Counted from the stretch's first letter, positions 28,101 to 41,700 are shown. The stretch is DNA of 64,000 nt from Tomocerus qinae (GCA_020055645.1 CM034547.1:51586909-51650908); one strand, 5' to 3'. The notes: generated from the sequence alone by a model not told the origin. Made by a program: numbers and translations.

Positions 28101-31100
28101 ACTGGCGACGCTAAAACTCAAACTGCATTCATTTGCTTGGGTTAGTAGAGATTTTGTCTTCGTCTTCTCTGGAGAAAAAATCATTTTAGACTTGCTTGGA
28201 TGAGTGGCTCGGTGCGGAGTCTAACGTGTATGTGTATGTATGCATTATATATGTATAAAAGGCTGAGATGGAAAAGATGTAGTTTGAGTTGAATGCTCAT
28301 TTCCTCCATTTCCCTGATTATTTTTATGAGGTTCGACTCGAAAAGGAGAATTCAAGAAAGGGAAGGGAGTTAGCCTAGACATTCACTTGAATTGACTCCA
28401 GTCAACTATAGACTATGTATTCGTGACAAGTCGACTCAACTCAAGGTATGCAAACTATCCTTACTACTAGTGCTCACACACTATTACTTAAGAATGGCAT
28501 TAGTTTGCTTATCATGTGGGATTGGTAGCTACTAAAAATATCTGTAAGCTCCTACAGATAGTTGACATTATTCTATCTGTGCTCCGGGAACTGCCATTCC
28601 ATGCCACGAGGAATGAGAGCTATTGGAAATAAACTAACACACATATGGAAGGAGTTTCAGACATCGATGAAGTATGCAGGGAAGACAGGACAGATTTCCC
28701 GACTTGTTATACACTGCCTACCCTGTCAGACTATACGAGATATATTGCGAGATAGACAGTTTCCTTTCACTTCTCTTTCCCTCCGTTTTAACTAAAAGTC
28801 TACACAAGAATGAGAGAGAAGGTAATTTTCCTTTTTCTCTCGATTGTCGACGTCTTGTCTCATCGGCTCGCGATCAGCTTTCCTATTTCCTCCTTTTGCT
28901 CCACATACGTATCTGTACATTCTACTATTAAATACGCAGCACTACAACTCAGCTCACTTTTTAGGATTTCTGTCTCATGACTTAACGTTTTTGGGCCACC
29001 AAAACCCTTGCGTAAATGCAAGTGACATGACAGACAACCGTCAGATGTAAAGACCAAAGCTGAGCTCAGACACAGACATGGCGCAAGCAGTTGCTGACAC
29101 AAGTTCACTTCACTTTACAATCCCACCCTGCTCCGCACTTCCATCTCTTCCCTCACACAATATCTATGCATTATTGCAATATATATCCGCATATTATTTG
29201 CATACTATTACATACACTTATACCCACCTAATACCTATGCTTTGTTCCTCCATGTAATCCTTCCTCAATACTTATCTACAAATACTAATAAAAAACCTCA
29301 GCTTTAACTACTTTCTTTTTTTACCACAAACGAATTTTAACTCTGGAATTGGAAAACTTCGTAAATATTCCAAGAAAATTAAATATTCGGTGGCAGCATT
29401 GATACTGTACTGACCAAGCAACTTAAAGATTTTTAGCTGTACATTTGAAAACGTTTAAATCTATTTTACATTCTTATGGTATTAACATAGATTTTATTTT
29501 GTATCTACAGCATTATAACCTTCCTGTTTAAAATTATGCACAAGAAAATCATTCTAAAACAATTTCATTACTTAATAATACCTTTTCAAAATATCAATAG
29601 CAAATTAGAATGTATAGTTCAGGCCACAGGCATACTAAAATTTTAATTTACTACAACATAATGCATTAACTATTAATTTATCTTAACATTTATAGTGAAA
29701 ATTCTTTGGAGGTGGTTTAAAATAAACTAGAAAGAGACCATAATGAAATGGCATTGGATGAGATAAGAAATTATTTGAAATTCCAAAATATGTAGAGTAC
29801 GTGGAGGAGACCCCCTGCAGGATTTATACTTTGGATTGCTAGTATATTTCTACGTAGGTGGAAAGAAAAGCTAGAGAAAGTGAGAATCCTGCAGTAGACA
29901 CGCTATCATGAATGTGTCCACAAATACAGATGAACCTAAAGCAAATGTTTTTTGAAGAAAGTGTAAGAGAAGAGTACTTATAGTAGTAGGAGCCGTCACT
30001 GGCATGTGTATATATTTAGGAATAGCATCTATAGTACCATATTAAAGTATATAGGTACATCTTGTGCCTATATTAGATAAATAGACATTGACAGCCGCGT
30101 GTGTGTAGCGTATGCAGATGCGAGTCCATGTGCCAAAAGGTTTTACTTTACTTTCAGTAGTGATAGGTTGTTTTGTTCCCCCATGCATTAGGTCCGCTAC
30201 TTATTACACACTACATGTCAGTACTATAATATCTGTATATAATATATCTTATACGAATCTTTAACATGGTGCTTTCCCCAGCGTTGGTGCAAAATAGTCT
30301 CAGCTACAGAATATGTGATGTGAATGTGAGTCTGATGCGGAAAGGCGTTCGTCCTACAAACACTTCATATGCAAATTGATATTTGTCCATTCTCTCCGGA
30401 ATGTATGCACTGCGTGCTAGGCGGCTAAAACGACTTTTATATGATAAGTTTTCCTAAGCTGGAGAATGACAGTACTATATTTGGAACAGTATATTCTAGT
30501 AGGCCCTCTTCAAACGCACTGTTAGTATTTCATAACTCGGGCAAGGTTGATCGTGAAAACGGTTGGTTATCATAAATGTAGGTTAATTATTTAGAATAAA
30601 TGGAGTAGGTAGATAAATATGTGCATTGTTTCATTGATTTTCCGCTTGTTTGAGAGAAATAAATGAAATTGGTTTGAAAAACTTGTGACGGGATTTTGCA
30701 ATGTGCTTATGCAGTATTTCTGCTCACTTACATTATATTTTCGACTGACTGGTCGGAAAATTTATTTCTTGTCTACTGCCAACATCTACTGAAGAGTAGA
30801 ACAGTAGTGCAGTTTTCCCATGACATTTTCTTATGCATGCTTGAATCAAATGAGGATTTATAGAGAATTGTGGGAATGGGTATGGGTAGCGTAAGTAAAC
30901 TGCCTTTAGTGCACTACTATGTACAATGGGAATGCATGTACTTAGGGTTATCTTATTTCAGAATGATTTAGAGTTACAGTACTTCTATGAACACATGGGA
31001 ATATGCAAATGCTTTCGATTCCAAAGAGAAGAAAGTCTATATTAGGATTTTAATGGTATGCATAGTCTATGTGTGTATTTATGCAAAGAAAAGGTAAGTT

Positions 31101-34100
31101 TTAAGTACACATATGTGTATTGCTAGGCTTTCACCTATATTCAATATGTGGCTTTCACTTCAATAACTTCCTCTCTATATAGCACTTTGGAATCGGAAAC
31201 ATATAGGATTGAACTCATTCAGCTCTGCTGACATTTGATAGAAAATGCAATCAGCAAAAGTTGGCCAACTAACTTACTGTTCTATTAAAATTGCACAAAG
31301 CAACCGGCACAAATTTACTATTCATTATAACATTAGTACTACTACGCAGATTAAGTTTACACATTCCCTGCTTGTCACTATGTGTGAGTACTACGCTTTA
31401 TAGTGTCAGGCACTATACCACTTACGAAATAACTACTACAGCAGAAGAATGCTAATATACTATAGCAAACAGGGGAATACCCATTTGAAGTTTCCATGAA
31501 TGCAAATGTGATGGGCGTCGAGTACAAAAACTGAGTGTGTAGTGGAATTCCCAAAGTAGATAAATAGCTATTCAATTTATTCATCAGTAAGTATAACCGA
31601 GGCTTAATTCTCAATCGTCAGTTCCTATTCACTACAACAGGAAATAAATCCCGGCCTTCTCTTCTACTTGCCTCTACACAGCCAAGATATTTAATAGTGA
31701 ATAGTCAACAATTCAACCATATACAAATTCAAATCCAATTGAGGAAGTTCGCCTCAATCTTTTCAACCGTAAACATTTTCTATTTTACGTATAGATACAT
31801 TTGACTTAGTGATAAAGGCAGTCAGCAAAATAATGCACTCTAAATCTCTTCACTGACTCTTTTATATTACACAAATCCTATACTTTCACTATTAATACCC
31901 AAACTTTGAAATAATTGCAAACCATTTTTAACGTTAATATCATTAATAGTAAGAGTACCTATTATAATGCATGTATCTTTAGTCCAAAGTTTTAAAATTT
32001 GCAACTTTAAATATGAAATAGTGAATACTAATACTATAATACACTATTATATTATTAGCTTTAATATAGATCCATTAGTGCGACACAAAATCACCCGGTG
32101 CAGCTCTCGCAAATCTTTGTGTCCTATTTCCATCTTGCTAGCTTTGATTAAATATTTTATTACAGCGTTACTTCCTATGAAGTTTGCGGCAAACTTATAA
32201 ACTTTCCTAAAGTACAACACACAAAGAATATTTAGCTGCATAACAAATAGCTATAAAACTCACTGACATAGTACTCTCATCTACTGTTATTTATGCGTTG
32301 CTGTAAAGTGACATTCACTACATGTGAAGCCTTGCAAATTCACAAAACTCAAGGTTGATCGTTCTGAAGTCAACATGCACTTTGTTCAAAAATTAGATTA
32401 ATCTTTAATTTGGAAAATTGAACTATATCAGCCGTAAGAAATGGATTGTTGACAGATGTTTCGTGAATTATTCAAGCATCGGTAATCCATGGAATTAGGG
32501 CAAATTCTAAAATTGCCTTGAATATTTGTAGCTAGAAGAGGAAATGATGAAACATACTATTTTGACTTATGGTTCCATAGTGTCTTCTCATACTCTACTT
32601 ATTGATATAGTCTCACTCACAAGCACAAGTATCAGAAAGCAGTATGGCATTTTACCAATTTATTTGCAAGAAGAAAAGGGACACGACATATCATGTTATG
32701 TAATTGTTTTTGCCTCGTTATTTTGTGGTTGATAAAATTAAAAATTGTCTTACAGTATTACTCTGCGAATTTCATCGTGAAAAAATGTACAGAATTTAAT
32801 GATCTAGTTGTTGACTGTAAAATGGATTGATGTCATGAATAATTATTCTGTTTAGAAGTTTTATGACTTGAGTCTGTTCGTGTAGTTGTACTATATGTAG
32901 GTAGTAGTACTATGCTTATAATATACAGCACAAATATTCCTTATATTGTAGCAATATTATTTAGTAGAGCACAAGTGTTAAAGAGTTGCAGTAGTAGCCA
33001 GTAGTAGAATTGTATTAAATTGTCTCTGCTTATGCTCTACTTGTCTATAATATTAAGCTTTGCATGGTTGGTTGGATAGTCGTGGTACTGTGCTTAGTTT
33101 GTATATCACCAGTTCATGGAGTCCAAAGACAATAAAGAGAGCAGGCATTGCATGAAACATTCATTTCTATTCAATTCGACTTAAGAGCCATTTGAATTTG
33201 AAATGCTAATGGAATGTTCATGGAATAAATGTGAGAATGAGAATCACCTGAATAATACAAAGATTTCAAACATAGAGCTATAGGGGTCCTTCAGAGCCAT
33301 TTATTTATATACCTGTTCATGGCCATGGAACTCTACACCAGTTTACTTAAGGATTTACTGTACTTTATATACTGCTTATTACTATAAACTGCAAGGACAA
33401 CTGACGATACTGATACTTACAATGAAGTAGGTGGACAAAAAAGCGAAATCCTACTGGAGTGAAATAGAAGAAAATATTGTGGGAAAACTATATTTTATGT
33501 GTGTGTTTTTAGACAATTCGGGGAATCATACTTTAGACAAGAGGAAAGCAGTCTTTTTGATGTTCAGACCGAAAAGTATTGAATTCGATTCGGTTAATGT
33601 ATAAATATATTATAGAGGTGGACTTAGTTAATATTTTCATGACTTAATTAATTCTTTTGTCCCGCTTTTCACATGAAAAACCTTCCAAAATAAATCGCTG
33701 AGGTACAAATTAATTTGATTATTGCAAACTAATAGGTACAAACCCGTAAGGGCTTGTGATATACCAGCATCGTGTATACTGTACCATTGTATGTACAACT
33801 GTGTGTACTACTGGAAACCATAAAATGGATTAGGGTTGACAAAATATCTGACATTAGGTTGTTTGTCAATGCCATTGACTCGTTAACAAAAACAAGACAC
33901 CTACCCATAACAAATCAATACGAAAAGCTATTTGGTTGCGCAATACAATATCGATGGAGAATCCATATGGCTCAAGTTGCATACACTTGTCTGTTAATTA
34001 AAAAAAACTGCATTAACCTTTACCTTATGTGTGATTGATCATCTTAATTAAACCTCAACCAAATGCACAACACATTAACTGAAATGTCGTGGCGGTTCAA

Positions 34101-35828
34101 TAAGAGCATTTAGGAATGGGTATTACATTGCAGTTCTGAGAAGCTTGTACGATATCTACAAAGTTAGATTTAGTTCTTGAACTAACTAAATACACTTTAA
34201 CTAAAACTCTCGTCCTCGTTATGGAATCGAAAAGCTGTAGATATGATGCCACAGAGTTAAGTTCAGTTCTTACTTGCTTCGTTAACTATAATATTGTACA
34301 TGTTAACAATCTATAAGTAAAACGATTGTAGTGAAAATGAAAATAAGGTCTTTAAGACATAACTATTAAATTATTTGTAAGTGGTAGGTAATAATGGAGA
34401 ATAGGACAAACATGCTTAATCCGTAATAAATAGAATTTGCATACAGACACAAGGCGGTACTTTATTTGACAAAGTGATTGGGGCATTAACCTGAGAACCT
34501 TTATGGTCGTTCTTGTGAAAAATGTTAATGCCCTGTCGTCTTAGTTCTAACAACAAGGGGAAATTAACAGATGGTGAGGTAATAGGTCTAAAGAGAGGAG
34601 GGTATGAGATTTACTGAGATATCAAATAATGATATGGTCTTATGATTCCTATGGGAGCATCTACTATTAGTCATAGTCATCTTTATTTGGAGGCTTACAT
34701 TGGAAGAAAGACTGCAATAATTGGATTGTTAGGTCCATGTAGGTATAGTTGGTGGAAAAGGAAGTTGAAGTTCCTGCTGATCCAGCTTAGAGTTATTAGA
34801 TGGACCAATGATTGTCGTAATAATGGTTGAAATCAAAGGGAATGACATGATAAGTGGATATTCTCTACTTCAGACTGTAATTGCGACTTTTAGATGGGAA
34901 AATAAAGACCAATATTATTGTGTCTCTATATATGATTGATCGAAAGAGAAAGCAACGGAATTATAGCGTCGGAATTCAAAGAGTAAATTACTGTAAACCA
35001 ACAAACTCAACTCACCTCGCATGCAGAATGTAGTATTTGCTAAATAATATTGAAATCGTCATTTCTCCGTATAGATATCTTTATTATAGATGATTCATTG
35101 TTCCTGCTCTCTATACGATTGTATTAATTATTTGCTGCAAAGTACCCGATGATACGAAAGTCTCCAGACAGTTTTCAAATGCAAGAATATTTTAAGCATC
35201 AGTAATCAGTAACGTTGATCAGTTCAATCCACTCGGTCTCAGTACTCCTTTATTTTATTTGCGTCATAATTGAGTGCAAATGTATAAAGTGCAATCAACG
35301 AAAAACACGACGGAAGCATACACAATACCTAAACATTAAATTTTTAATGCCATGTCTATCTTAACTCTATGCTCCCAAACTTTCAATTACTGGATAAAGA
35401 TCTCCCATTTGATAATTTAGGATGTAACTCAAGAGAAACGTCGTATTACCATAATAGATGAAGAAAGGTTTCAACACTGCTAATAATACACCTACAAACC
35501 ACACCTCCCCTTAATACAATACAATTTTAATTGCTATTAATAATAACATGCCCTAAATCCATGTAGGTCGACTTAATTATTATGTATACATACTAAACTT
35601 GGGTTGGAATTCATCGTGAGTAAAACATGACATCTTATTATTTGAAAGTGCTTAAGTAATTAATATTGTCTACAGGTGAGACCTACACGTTTCCATTTGC
35701 TAATGTTAATGTTGTCGATGAGGTATTGCGGTATTGGGACAACTGAGACAGACGATCGACAGTTGCGATTACTGTGTTATAAAAATAAATAGTCGCCAGA
35801 TTGCAAATAAGATAGCTTAAAACTAGTT

Positions 35829-35834
35829 TTTATT
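35829..35834 (-). terminator. Candidate poly(A) signal AATAAA
   Basis: This is the first canonical AATAAA I noticed on the minus strand downstream of the stop at 36416, about 580 bases away. A variant ATTAAA lies nearer, at 36195-36200. Either could end the transcript of the serine-rich protein gene. Such hexamers are frequent in AT-rich DNA, so support is weak. Confidence 0.2.
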
Positions 35835-36194
35835 CACTCTACTCTGTCAAATGCAAAAGGTAATCCACAAACAGTTGGCTGCTTTAATAAGTTATGAATA
35901 GCAAGAGTTGTAAAGATATAGACAGTTAATTACAAACAATACAAACACAGACGAAGGTTTTCCTTGCTAAAAGTGGTAGAAGGCATTGCATTGGGGAATT
36001 TCAATGTGTCTCACTCCAAAGGACTTTATATATTTATCTAGGAAAGTCTAGGTCTAGACAGAAAATGTAGTTGTTATGCATGATAGTAAATACGATTATA
36101 TGCATCTGGCTATCTGTATAATTTAATCAAAGGTTTTAGGATATCGTGAGTAAGGATGTACTTGTGAAGTTTTGATTGAATTTGAGAAGTGTGT

Positions 36195-36200
36195 TTTAAT
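36195..36200 (-). terminator. Candidate poly(A) signal variant ATTAAA
   Basis: This common variant hexamer lies about 215 bases after the minus-strand stop codon at 36416, a plausible 3' UTR length. No downstream GU-rich element was clearly identified. Confidence 0.2.
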
Positions 36201-36415
36201 TACGATCACATATATAGGAAAGGCTACATATAATATGGATATCCATAAGGTACAAATGACAATAATAATGGCACAAAGTCTAATTAATTAGATAAGGTAT
36301 AGATATATAGGAGGAAGTAGCTTATAGAATAGATTGGTGGAATAGACAGAGTTGTAAAGGTATCTGGTGTTGGAGAGATGTGGACAGAAGAGGTTTGAGT
36401 GGAAGATTGGATGTT

Positions 36416-38704
36416 TTAATGTTGCTGCACATTGAGTAAGGGTGGAAATTCAAAGCTGCCCTTATTACTTGTAATCGGCTTAGGAGGTGCAGTGGTTGAT
36501 GTTGGTTTACCGGGAGTCGTCGACGGAGGAGATTGTTTGGGTGTGCTGGGTGGAGGAGAGTGAGTAGTGCTGGAGGTAGCCGGGCTGGGTGATGGATTAC
36601 TCTTGCCAGCCGTTCCACCGTTGGCACCGCTGGAAGAAGGACCATGACTAGCAACAGACACAGCAGGAGCTGGAGAATGCGACTCACGACGAAAGATTCG
36701 GTGCGAAGTTGAGCTAGTGGAATTTTGATTGGATGTGGAATCGAGTGATCCATCTGAAGCGGAATTATCGGCTGAACTATCTTTAGTGCTCGTGGGTCTG
36801 TGCCGGGTTTGGGGAGGATTGGTGGAATTCTCCCCACTTTCATCAGAGAAAATAGGTTCCAGGTGTAAGATTTCCAAGAAAATATGAATTGTGTCTTTGC
36901 CTGTCGTGGCATTACCATCACTATCTATCTCGTCGCTTTCGATGGATGCAGGAGTTGAATTGCCGTTATTATTACTCTCCTGTGAAGAGATGGTCGACTT
37001 GTTTTCAGGCGAGTGGGTTACCGACTGTGACCGGCTGGAGTTATTAGGAAGATGAGAGAAAATGCTATCACGTCGTCTTCTATTAAGAGGTTCTTCAGAC
37101 CTGGAGACAATTGGAGAGGAAGTTTGTGGTTTTCTCGCTTTTTCTACATTACCACTGCTAATATCCTTAGTATTTCCATCTTGTACAGAAGAGTCCGATT
37201 CTGTCTCTCCGTCTGAAAGAGGAGAATTGTGAGATGACAACGAAGAGTCACCGCTGAAATGGCCAGCAGGTAGAATTGGTGGAATTTTCTCGTCTCCAGA
37301 AGAGGAATTAGCTTCCCTATCTTTATTTTGTTCTTCTTCGCTGACGACGGAAGATATGGGAGTTGAAATACTATCGGAAGCTCCAGGAGTAGATGTTGAA
37401 GAAATGCCTAAGGAACCATTACGAGAATGCTTTGGCTCATGGTTGATGAACCAAGGGCGGAGATGCAGTCCACTCATTTCATTTCTCTCTGGTGACCCTT
37501 TCTTGTCGTTCAAGCGAGAATCATGAGGAATTGTGCCATTAAGAGCATCGTGCGGTGAATTTAGTTCCCCAACTATTCCGGGAGACACGTTCTCAGATGA
37601 TTCTCCTGTTGGATCTGTCGTAGTAACACTTGCATCAGTGGTGCTACCTCCATTCTCGTCGGAATAATTCCCATTGTCCTCTTCGCTTTCTGTGGAGTTA
37701 GGCTCTGTGAAGATCCTGTCTATAATGAGAATCGTAGGTGGTCTGAATGGATTCCCTGGTATCAAAACAACATCAACTTCTTCATGTTTGTTGGGATTTT
37801 CCTCAGATGATGAGCTGTTTGACGAGCAGGCTGGTGATGTGGAAAATTGTGAGCAGATAGTATCCTTACTATTACCTTTAGTGCTGCTGGGATCAACATC
37901 TTCGTTTTCATTGCTTTCTGCATCACTAGAGGAAATTGTTCCGGAATGAGAAACTCTTTCATTTTCATCGCTGTGGTGGTACTCTTGACTTTCACTGGGC
38001 TTTACAAAAGGAACCGGTGGAGGTGGCAGGAGAAACGGTGCTGGAAATTGTTCTGACCTGTTTAAAGAAATCCGATGTAAATGAGTGACTGGCAAGTTAC
38101 TTTCCGTGGATGTTTCCAAAGATGAAGACGAAGAGAGCTCCTCCTCCGAATTTTGACCACTAGCATCTCCAGCTGCTATCTTATCTTTTATAGGGCTGGA
38201 GGAGTGTGGACGAGAAGCAGTCCTTGTATCTGATTTATTCAGGGAGTCTTCAGCTGCGAACTCATTGTTTCTACTATCTATAGCAATGCGGTCGTCGTTG
38301 ATATTATCTCGACTGTCGGATTTAGAGTCAGTGGGGGTCGTTCCGCTTAGTGACTTCCGGCTGGAGATAGTAAAAGGCTCTGTTGTTTCGCCAGGAGTGG
38401 ATGTTGATGAAGAGTCGGACGAAAGTAGCGAACCACCTGGGCCAGTCGGACTTACGACCAATCCACCACCGACTCGATGGGCTTTTCGATTTTCTTGATG
38501 CTCTTCGGAGCTGCCTGCTGGGTTTCGTGTCGTTTCTTCGTCGTCTCCCGAACTCAGAAACATTCCTTCGTTTCTCTCCTCATTTTGATGTAGATTTTCA
38601 TGTTGACTACTCTTGGACACTTGACTTGGATTAGATGGGGCGCTCCCAATCGATTGACTCAGCAAAACCAAACAAACGACCACCAGTTCAACTCGAGGGC
38701 ACAG
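36416..38704 (-). CDS. Serine-rich secreted orphan protein, large terminal coding exon
   Basis: This minus-strand exon encodes 762 residues and ends in TAA. The open frame extends six codons further upstream, but only to a TTG; there is no ATG before codon 49 of the exon. The bases TTGTATATTTCAG just upstream form a good 3' splice site, so I start the exon at 38704. It opens with LCPRVELVVVCLVLLSQSIGSA, a signal peptide with likely cleavage after the final Ala (residue 23 when the Met from 42605 is added). The mature part is dominated by Ser, Thr, Glu, Asp, Asn and Pro with about 15 N-glycosylation sequons. Only two cysteines (285 and 294) lie outside the signal region. Hydrophobic islands occur at about 225-234 (FLLPPPPVPF), 311-333 and 607-620. 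Basic sites are RRRR at 543-546 and RIFRR at 670-674, followed by a Pro/Ser/Thr-rich tail (678-744). It looks like an extracellular, disordered, mucin-like protein. No family is recognised. Confidence 0.8.
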   Translation of the reverse strand: MCPRVELVVVCLVLLSQSIGSAPSNPSQVSKSSQHENLHQNEERNEGMFLSSGDDEETTRNPAGSSEEHQENRKAHRVGGGLVVSPTGPGGSLLSSDSSSTSTPGETTEPFTISSRKSLSGTTPTDSKSDSRDNINDDRIAIDSRNNEFAAEDSLNKSDTRTASRPHSSSPIKDKIAAGDASGQNSEEELSSSSSLETSTESNLPVTHLHRISLNRSEQFPAPFLLPPPPVPFVKPSESQEYHHSDENERVSHSGTISSSDAESNENEDVDPSSTKGNSKDTICSQFSTSPACSSNSSSSEENPNKHEEVDVVLIPGNPFRPPTILIIDRIFTEPNSTESEEDNGNYSDENGGSTTDASVTTTDPTGESSENVSPGIVGELNSPHDALNGTIPHDSRLNDKKGSPERNEMSGLHLRPWFINHEPKHSRNGSLGISSTSTPGASDSISTPISSVVSEEEQNKDREANSSSGDEKIPPILPAGHFSGDSSLSSHNSPLSDGETESDSSVQDGNTKDISSGNVEKARKPQTSSPIVSRSEEPLNRRRRDSIFSHLPNNSSRSQSVTHSPENKSTISSQESNNNGNSTPASIESDEIDSDGNATTGKDTIHIFLEILHLEPIFSDESGENSTNPPQTRHRPTSTKDSSADNSASDGSLDSTSNQNSTSSTSHRIFRRESHSPAPAVSVASHGPSSSGANGGTAGKSNPSPSPATSSTTHSPPPSTPKQSPPSTTPGKPTSTTAPPKPITSNKGSFEFPPLLNVQQH

Positions 38705-41700
38705 CTGAAATATACAACCAGACAAAATACACTTTGCTTTAGCATTACAAATAAGATAAATTTACGCCTTGACGAGAATTCTTTTATTTTCACCAGAAAG
38801 AAATATATTTGAGTGTGCATAGCATAAGCGCTATATCGACTAGGCAGAGGACTAACAAGAAAATTGCTTTGTTTTGCAGTTTGCGAACTGATAGACCTTT
38901 CATTCCACCACTCAACACCAGAAAATGGAAAAGAAAGAAAAGGTAAAAGTTAGTTTGTTATGACATAACCTGCCTCATGTACCCTGTTCTAGATAAAATA
39001 TTGGAGAAGCTTCATAAAAGCAATTGCCGAGCTGTGAAAGATTAACGTAGAGACCCTTACATCAACGCACAAGACAAAACAACGCGAAAACGAGATTCTC
39101 CAAAGATTGTTTACGTTTCGGTGCAAGTTGCTGCAACTAAATAAATAGAAACGAAATGTGACACCTAAATATATTGCTTGAGCCAGATAAATTGGGTTAC
39201 GTCCGATTTAATTATATCTACATTTTTGGTATTCTGTACACTTTCAGCACAAACTCTTCCCGACGCTATCTGGGATCGGTAAATATCTGGAAGTCAGTCT
39301 ACAATCCTTATCGTGTACATCCTCATACGTTTACTTAATTTACAAATACATCCACGTCTTACCTATATGTTTTAAATAACACTAATTCGCTTTTCTGTTT
39401 CAAAATTGGACAATTCAAAAGGTAAATAACAAAGATCAATGTTTCTGAAATTGGTCTGGATCTAGACCTAGGTGAAAATCACTACTCTACTCGCCTCTAA
39501 GAACATTGACCTAGTATAATATTTACGCAGCAGCTTTGTAGATAAATCCTTGGATCCACAAAATCTTTCAAGATGAACAGTATGAATGAAATCGGTGGTA
39601 TGTATTGAATTATATATCACAAAGACTGTTGTTTCACGTTCATAATTCCTAGAAAGACAGAGAAAGATGAGAAAAATCTTAAGTCAAACTACCACTTTCA
39701 CTTAAAAGTATTTCTTGACAAGAGAAATGGCCAAATATAGATTTTCTTTATGTCTGCAGAGTCCACATGAATGAATGATCATTATTTTTGCAATGTGGGC
39801 TAGAAAAATACTAAAAAGCATCTTCTCTCATGGCCTTGGCTACATCGGCACAAACTGCACATTATTATTTCAGCAACTTTCGAATGTGTATAGCTAGTCT
39901 GTTACTTTTACTGATATCTAAAACATGGTCCAATAGTCACTTTGTCAGATTAATATGAAGACAGCACACAACTGATGTGAAGTTTTCCTAGATATGCTTA
40001 GGTGAACTCACTCAACACAGTTATTCTCCCACAGACATGACAAAGCACTTTTCTGTTTGTACCTACATTCACATTTATTCTGCACTGAACCGTTGTACTT
40101 ACGTATCCGCCAAAAATATGCCAAAACCTAGCAAAACAACGTGGGATTTGCCAAAAATAGTCCTACCCTATTAGTATACCTACTACATTTCGAAACAAAT
40201 AACTGTGGAAGTAGAACACTTGCTACAACGTCCTCCCACTCCCCCATTGAAATTGAGACAAAAGAAAAGTTTTTGGAGAAGCTACAATGGAAATTGCCAG
40301 TGAGCAATAAATGCACTTCCTGGCTCTTGTTGGGGTAACATACTGTCTTTTTGTATCTATAGATTTCCTAGTGAAAATTCTGTTCAATTGATCTACGAAT
40401 GAAACTTGATTGTAATGCTTGAGGATCGAAATTTTTTCCGGTGCAATCATCCGTAAAACACATTAATGGTACGTTCTACGTATTCACTTTTTAGTAAGTA
40501 GTGCTATTCCTAACTATAACACTTCCAATCTATCTGTTATCATATCTCACTCTTGAGAGTGTATAGCAATCATTGACCCAAATATATTTTAATACGACAA
40601 CGTTTGTAGTTTGTAGTCTGTACTTGCTACTTAGAGTCACTGAATATTCTCAAAAATGTTGTAAAAAGTGCATGAGAATAGACTTCACCCTAAATATCTA
40701 TCTTGTGTCACACCATTGAATTAGCCTAAAAATTGTTATTTTTTAATTGATAAACTTGTTCATTTATGCCGTTCCCAAAGCTCATTTACTAAATTCTGCA
40801 CATCACAAAAATTATAAACTTTCATTAACCAATTAGGTTTCTTTGTTCTATTTCATTACAATGGTTAGAAGCACTAACGTAGATTTCGTTTCAAACCTAA
40901 TGCGTTTTAGTAAATGCGTAACCAATGTGGTACCCTATGTGAATGTCAATTCGATTTATAACAAGGTTATAACAAACATTGGCGAGATGCAAACGGTTAC
41001 AAAACTTATTCATCAAGTGTAAGAAACAGATTGTAATAAGCCATGTTCAAATGGATGTAAAAAAGTAATTGATATAGTGATGGTTTACGACTTTATAACA
41101 TTTGTCCTTTTGACCCCAACTGGCTTGACCTTGACCTTTCGAATCCTGGATTTTGTTTGATTGAAACGGTTGTGTTGGGTGAAAAGAGGAAATAATGTTT
41201 ATAATTTATTTTCTTTTTAATATAATTTATCAATGATGATTCAATAATTTCCGCATTCTAAAAAAATGTACCATATGAATACCTAGAAAAATCCATTTCT
41301 CCGTCTCCCGTACGATTGTGAAAAAGCAATAAGGCATTATGCAATGTGAATTTTGTTACTGTTGGTTGAAAAGAGGGAAATATGATGAAAAACTGATTTT
41401 GAGCCGGGTAAGACAACATAGAAGTTTGAGTTTGGATAGTCATAGTACTATGTTATGGTGGAGTTAGAGCGAGAAGTATTCAGAGTTTCTCAAGTAGAAC
41501 CAAAGTAAAGCTACAAGACAAGTCAACTCTCTCTGTGCTCGTTTCGGACGATATACGACAATCTCGTCGCTCGTCTATGATTAAAATTTTAAGAAGCATC
41601 ACAACTTTCTTTAGAAGTTCTATATATAGTCCTCCTAACACGGGCAGTTTGTAGTAGTATATCGGACGTGCTATTAAAGTACGGAGATATAAACAAGTTC

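Larger units (their letters stand above)
18871..36194. other. Long AT-rich gene-free stretch
   Basis: About 17 kb holds only short frames (up to about 95 codons), none with a convincing domain, splice framing or composition change. Slightly GC- and CpG-richer patches occur near 19240-19480, 21500-21780 and 28040-28420 and could be untranslated exons or regulatory DNA, but nothing specific supports that. A small GC-rich stem is seen at 19059-19103. Confidence 0.5.

Noticed and set aside
36322..36921. 199-codon minus-strand frame overlapping the serine-rich exon
   Set aside because: Shadow in another frame, open because the Pro/Ser/Thr-rich coding sequence is stop-poor; Leu/Pro-rich and without domain.
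38705..38725. TTG at 38725 as the start of the serine-rich protein
   Set aside because: Not an ATG, and the bases before 38704 form a 3' splice site; a start at 42605 fits better.
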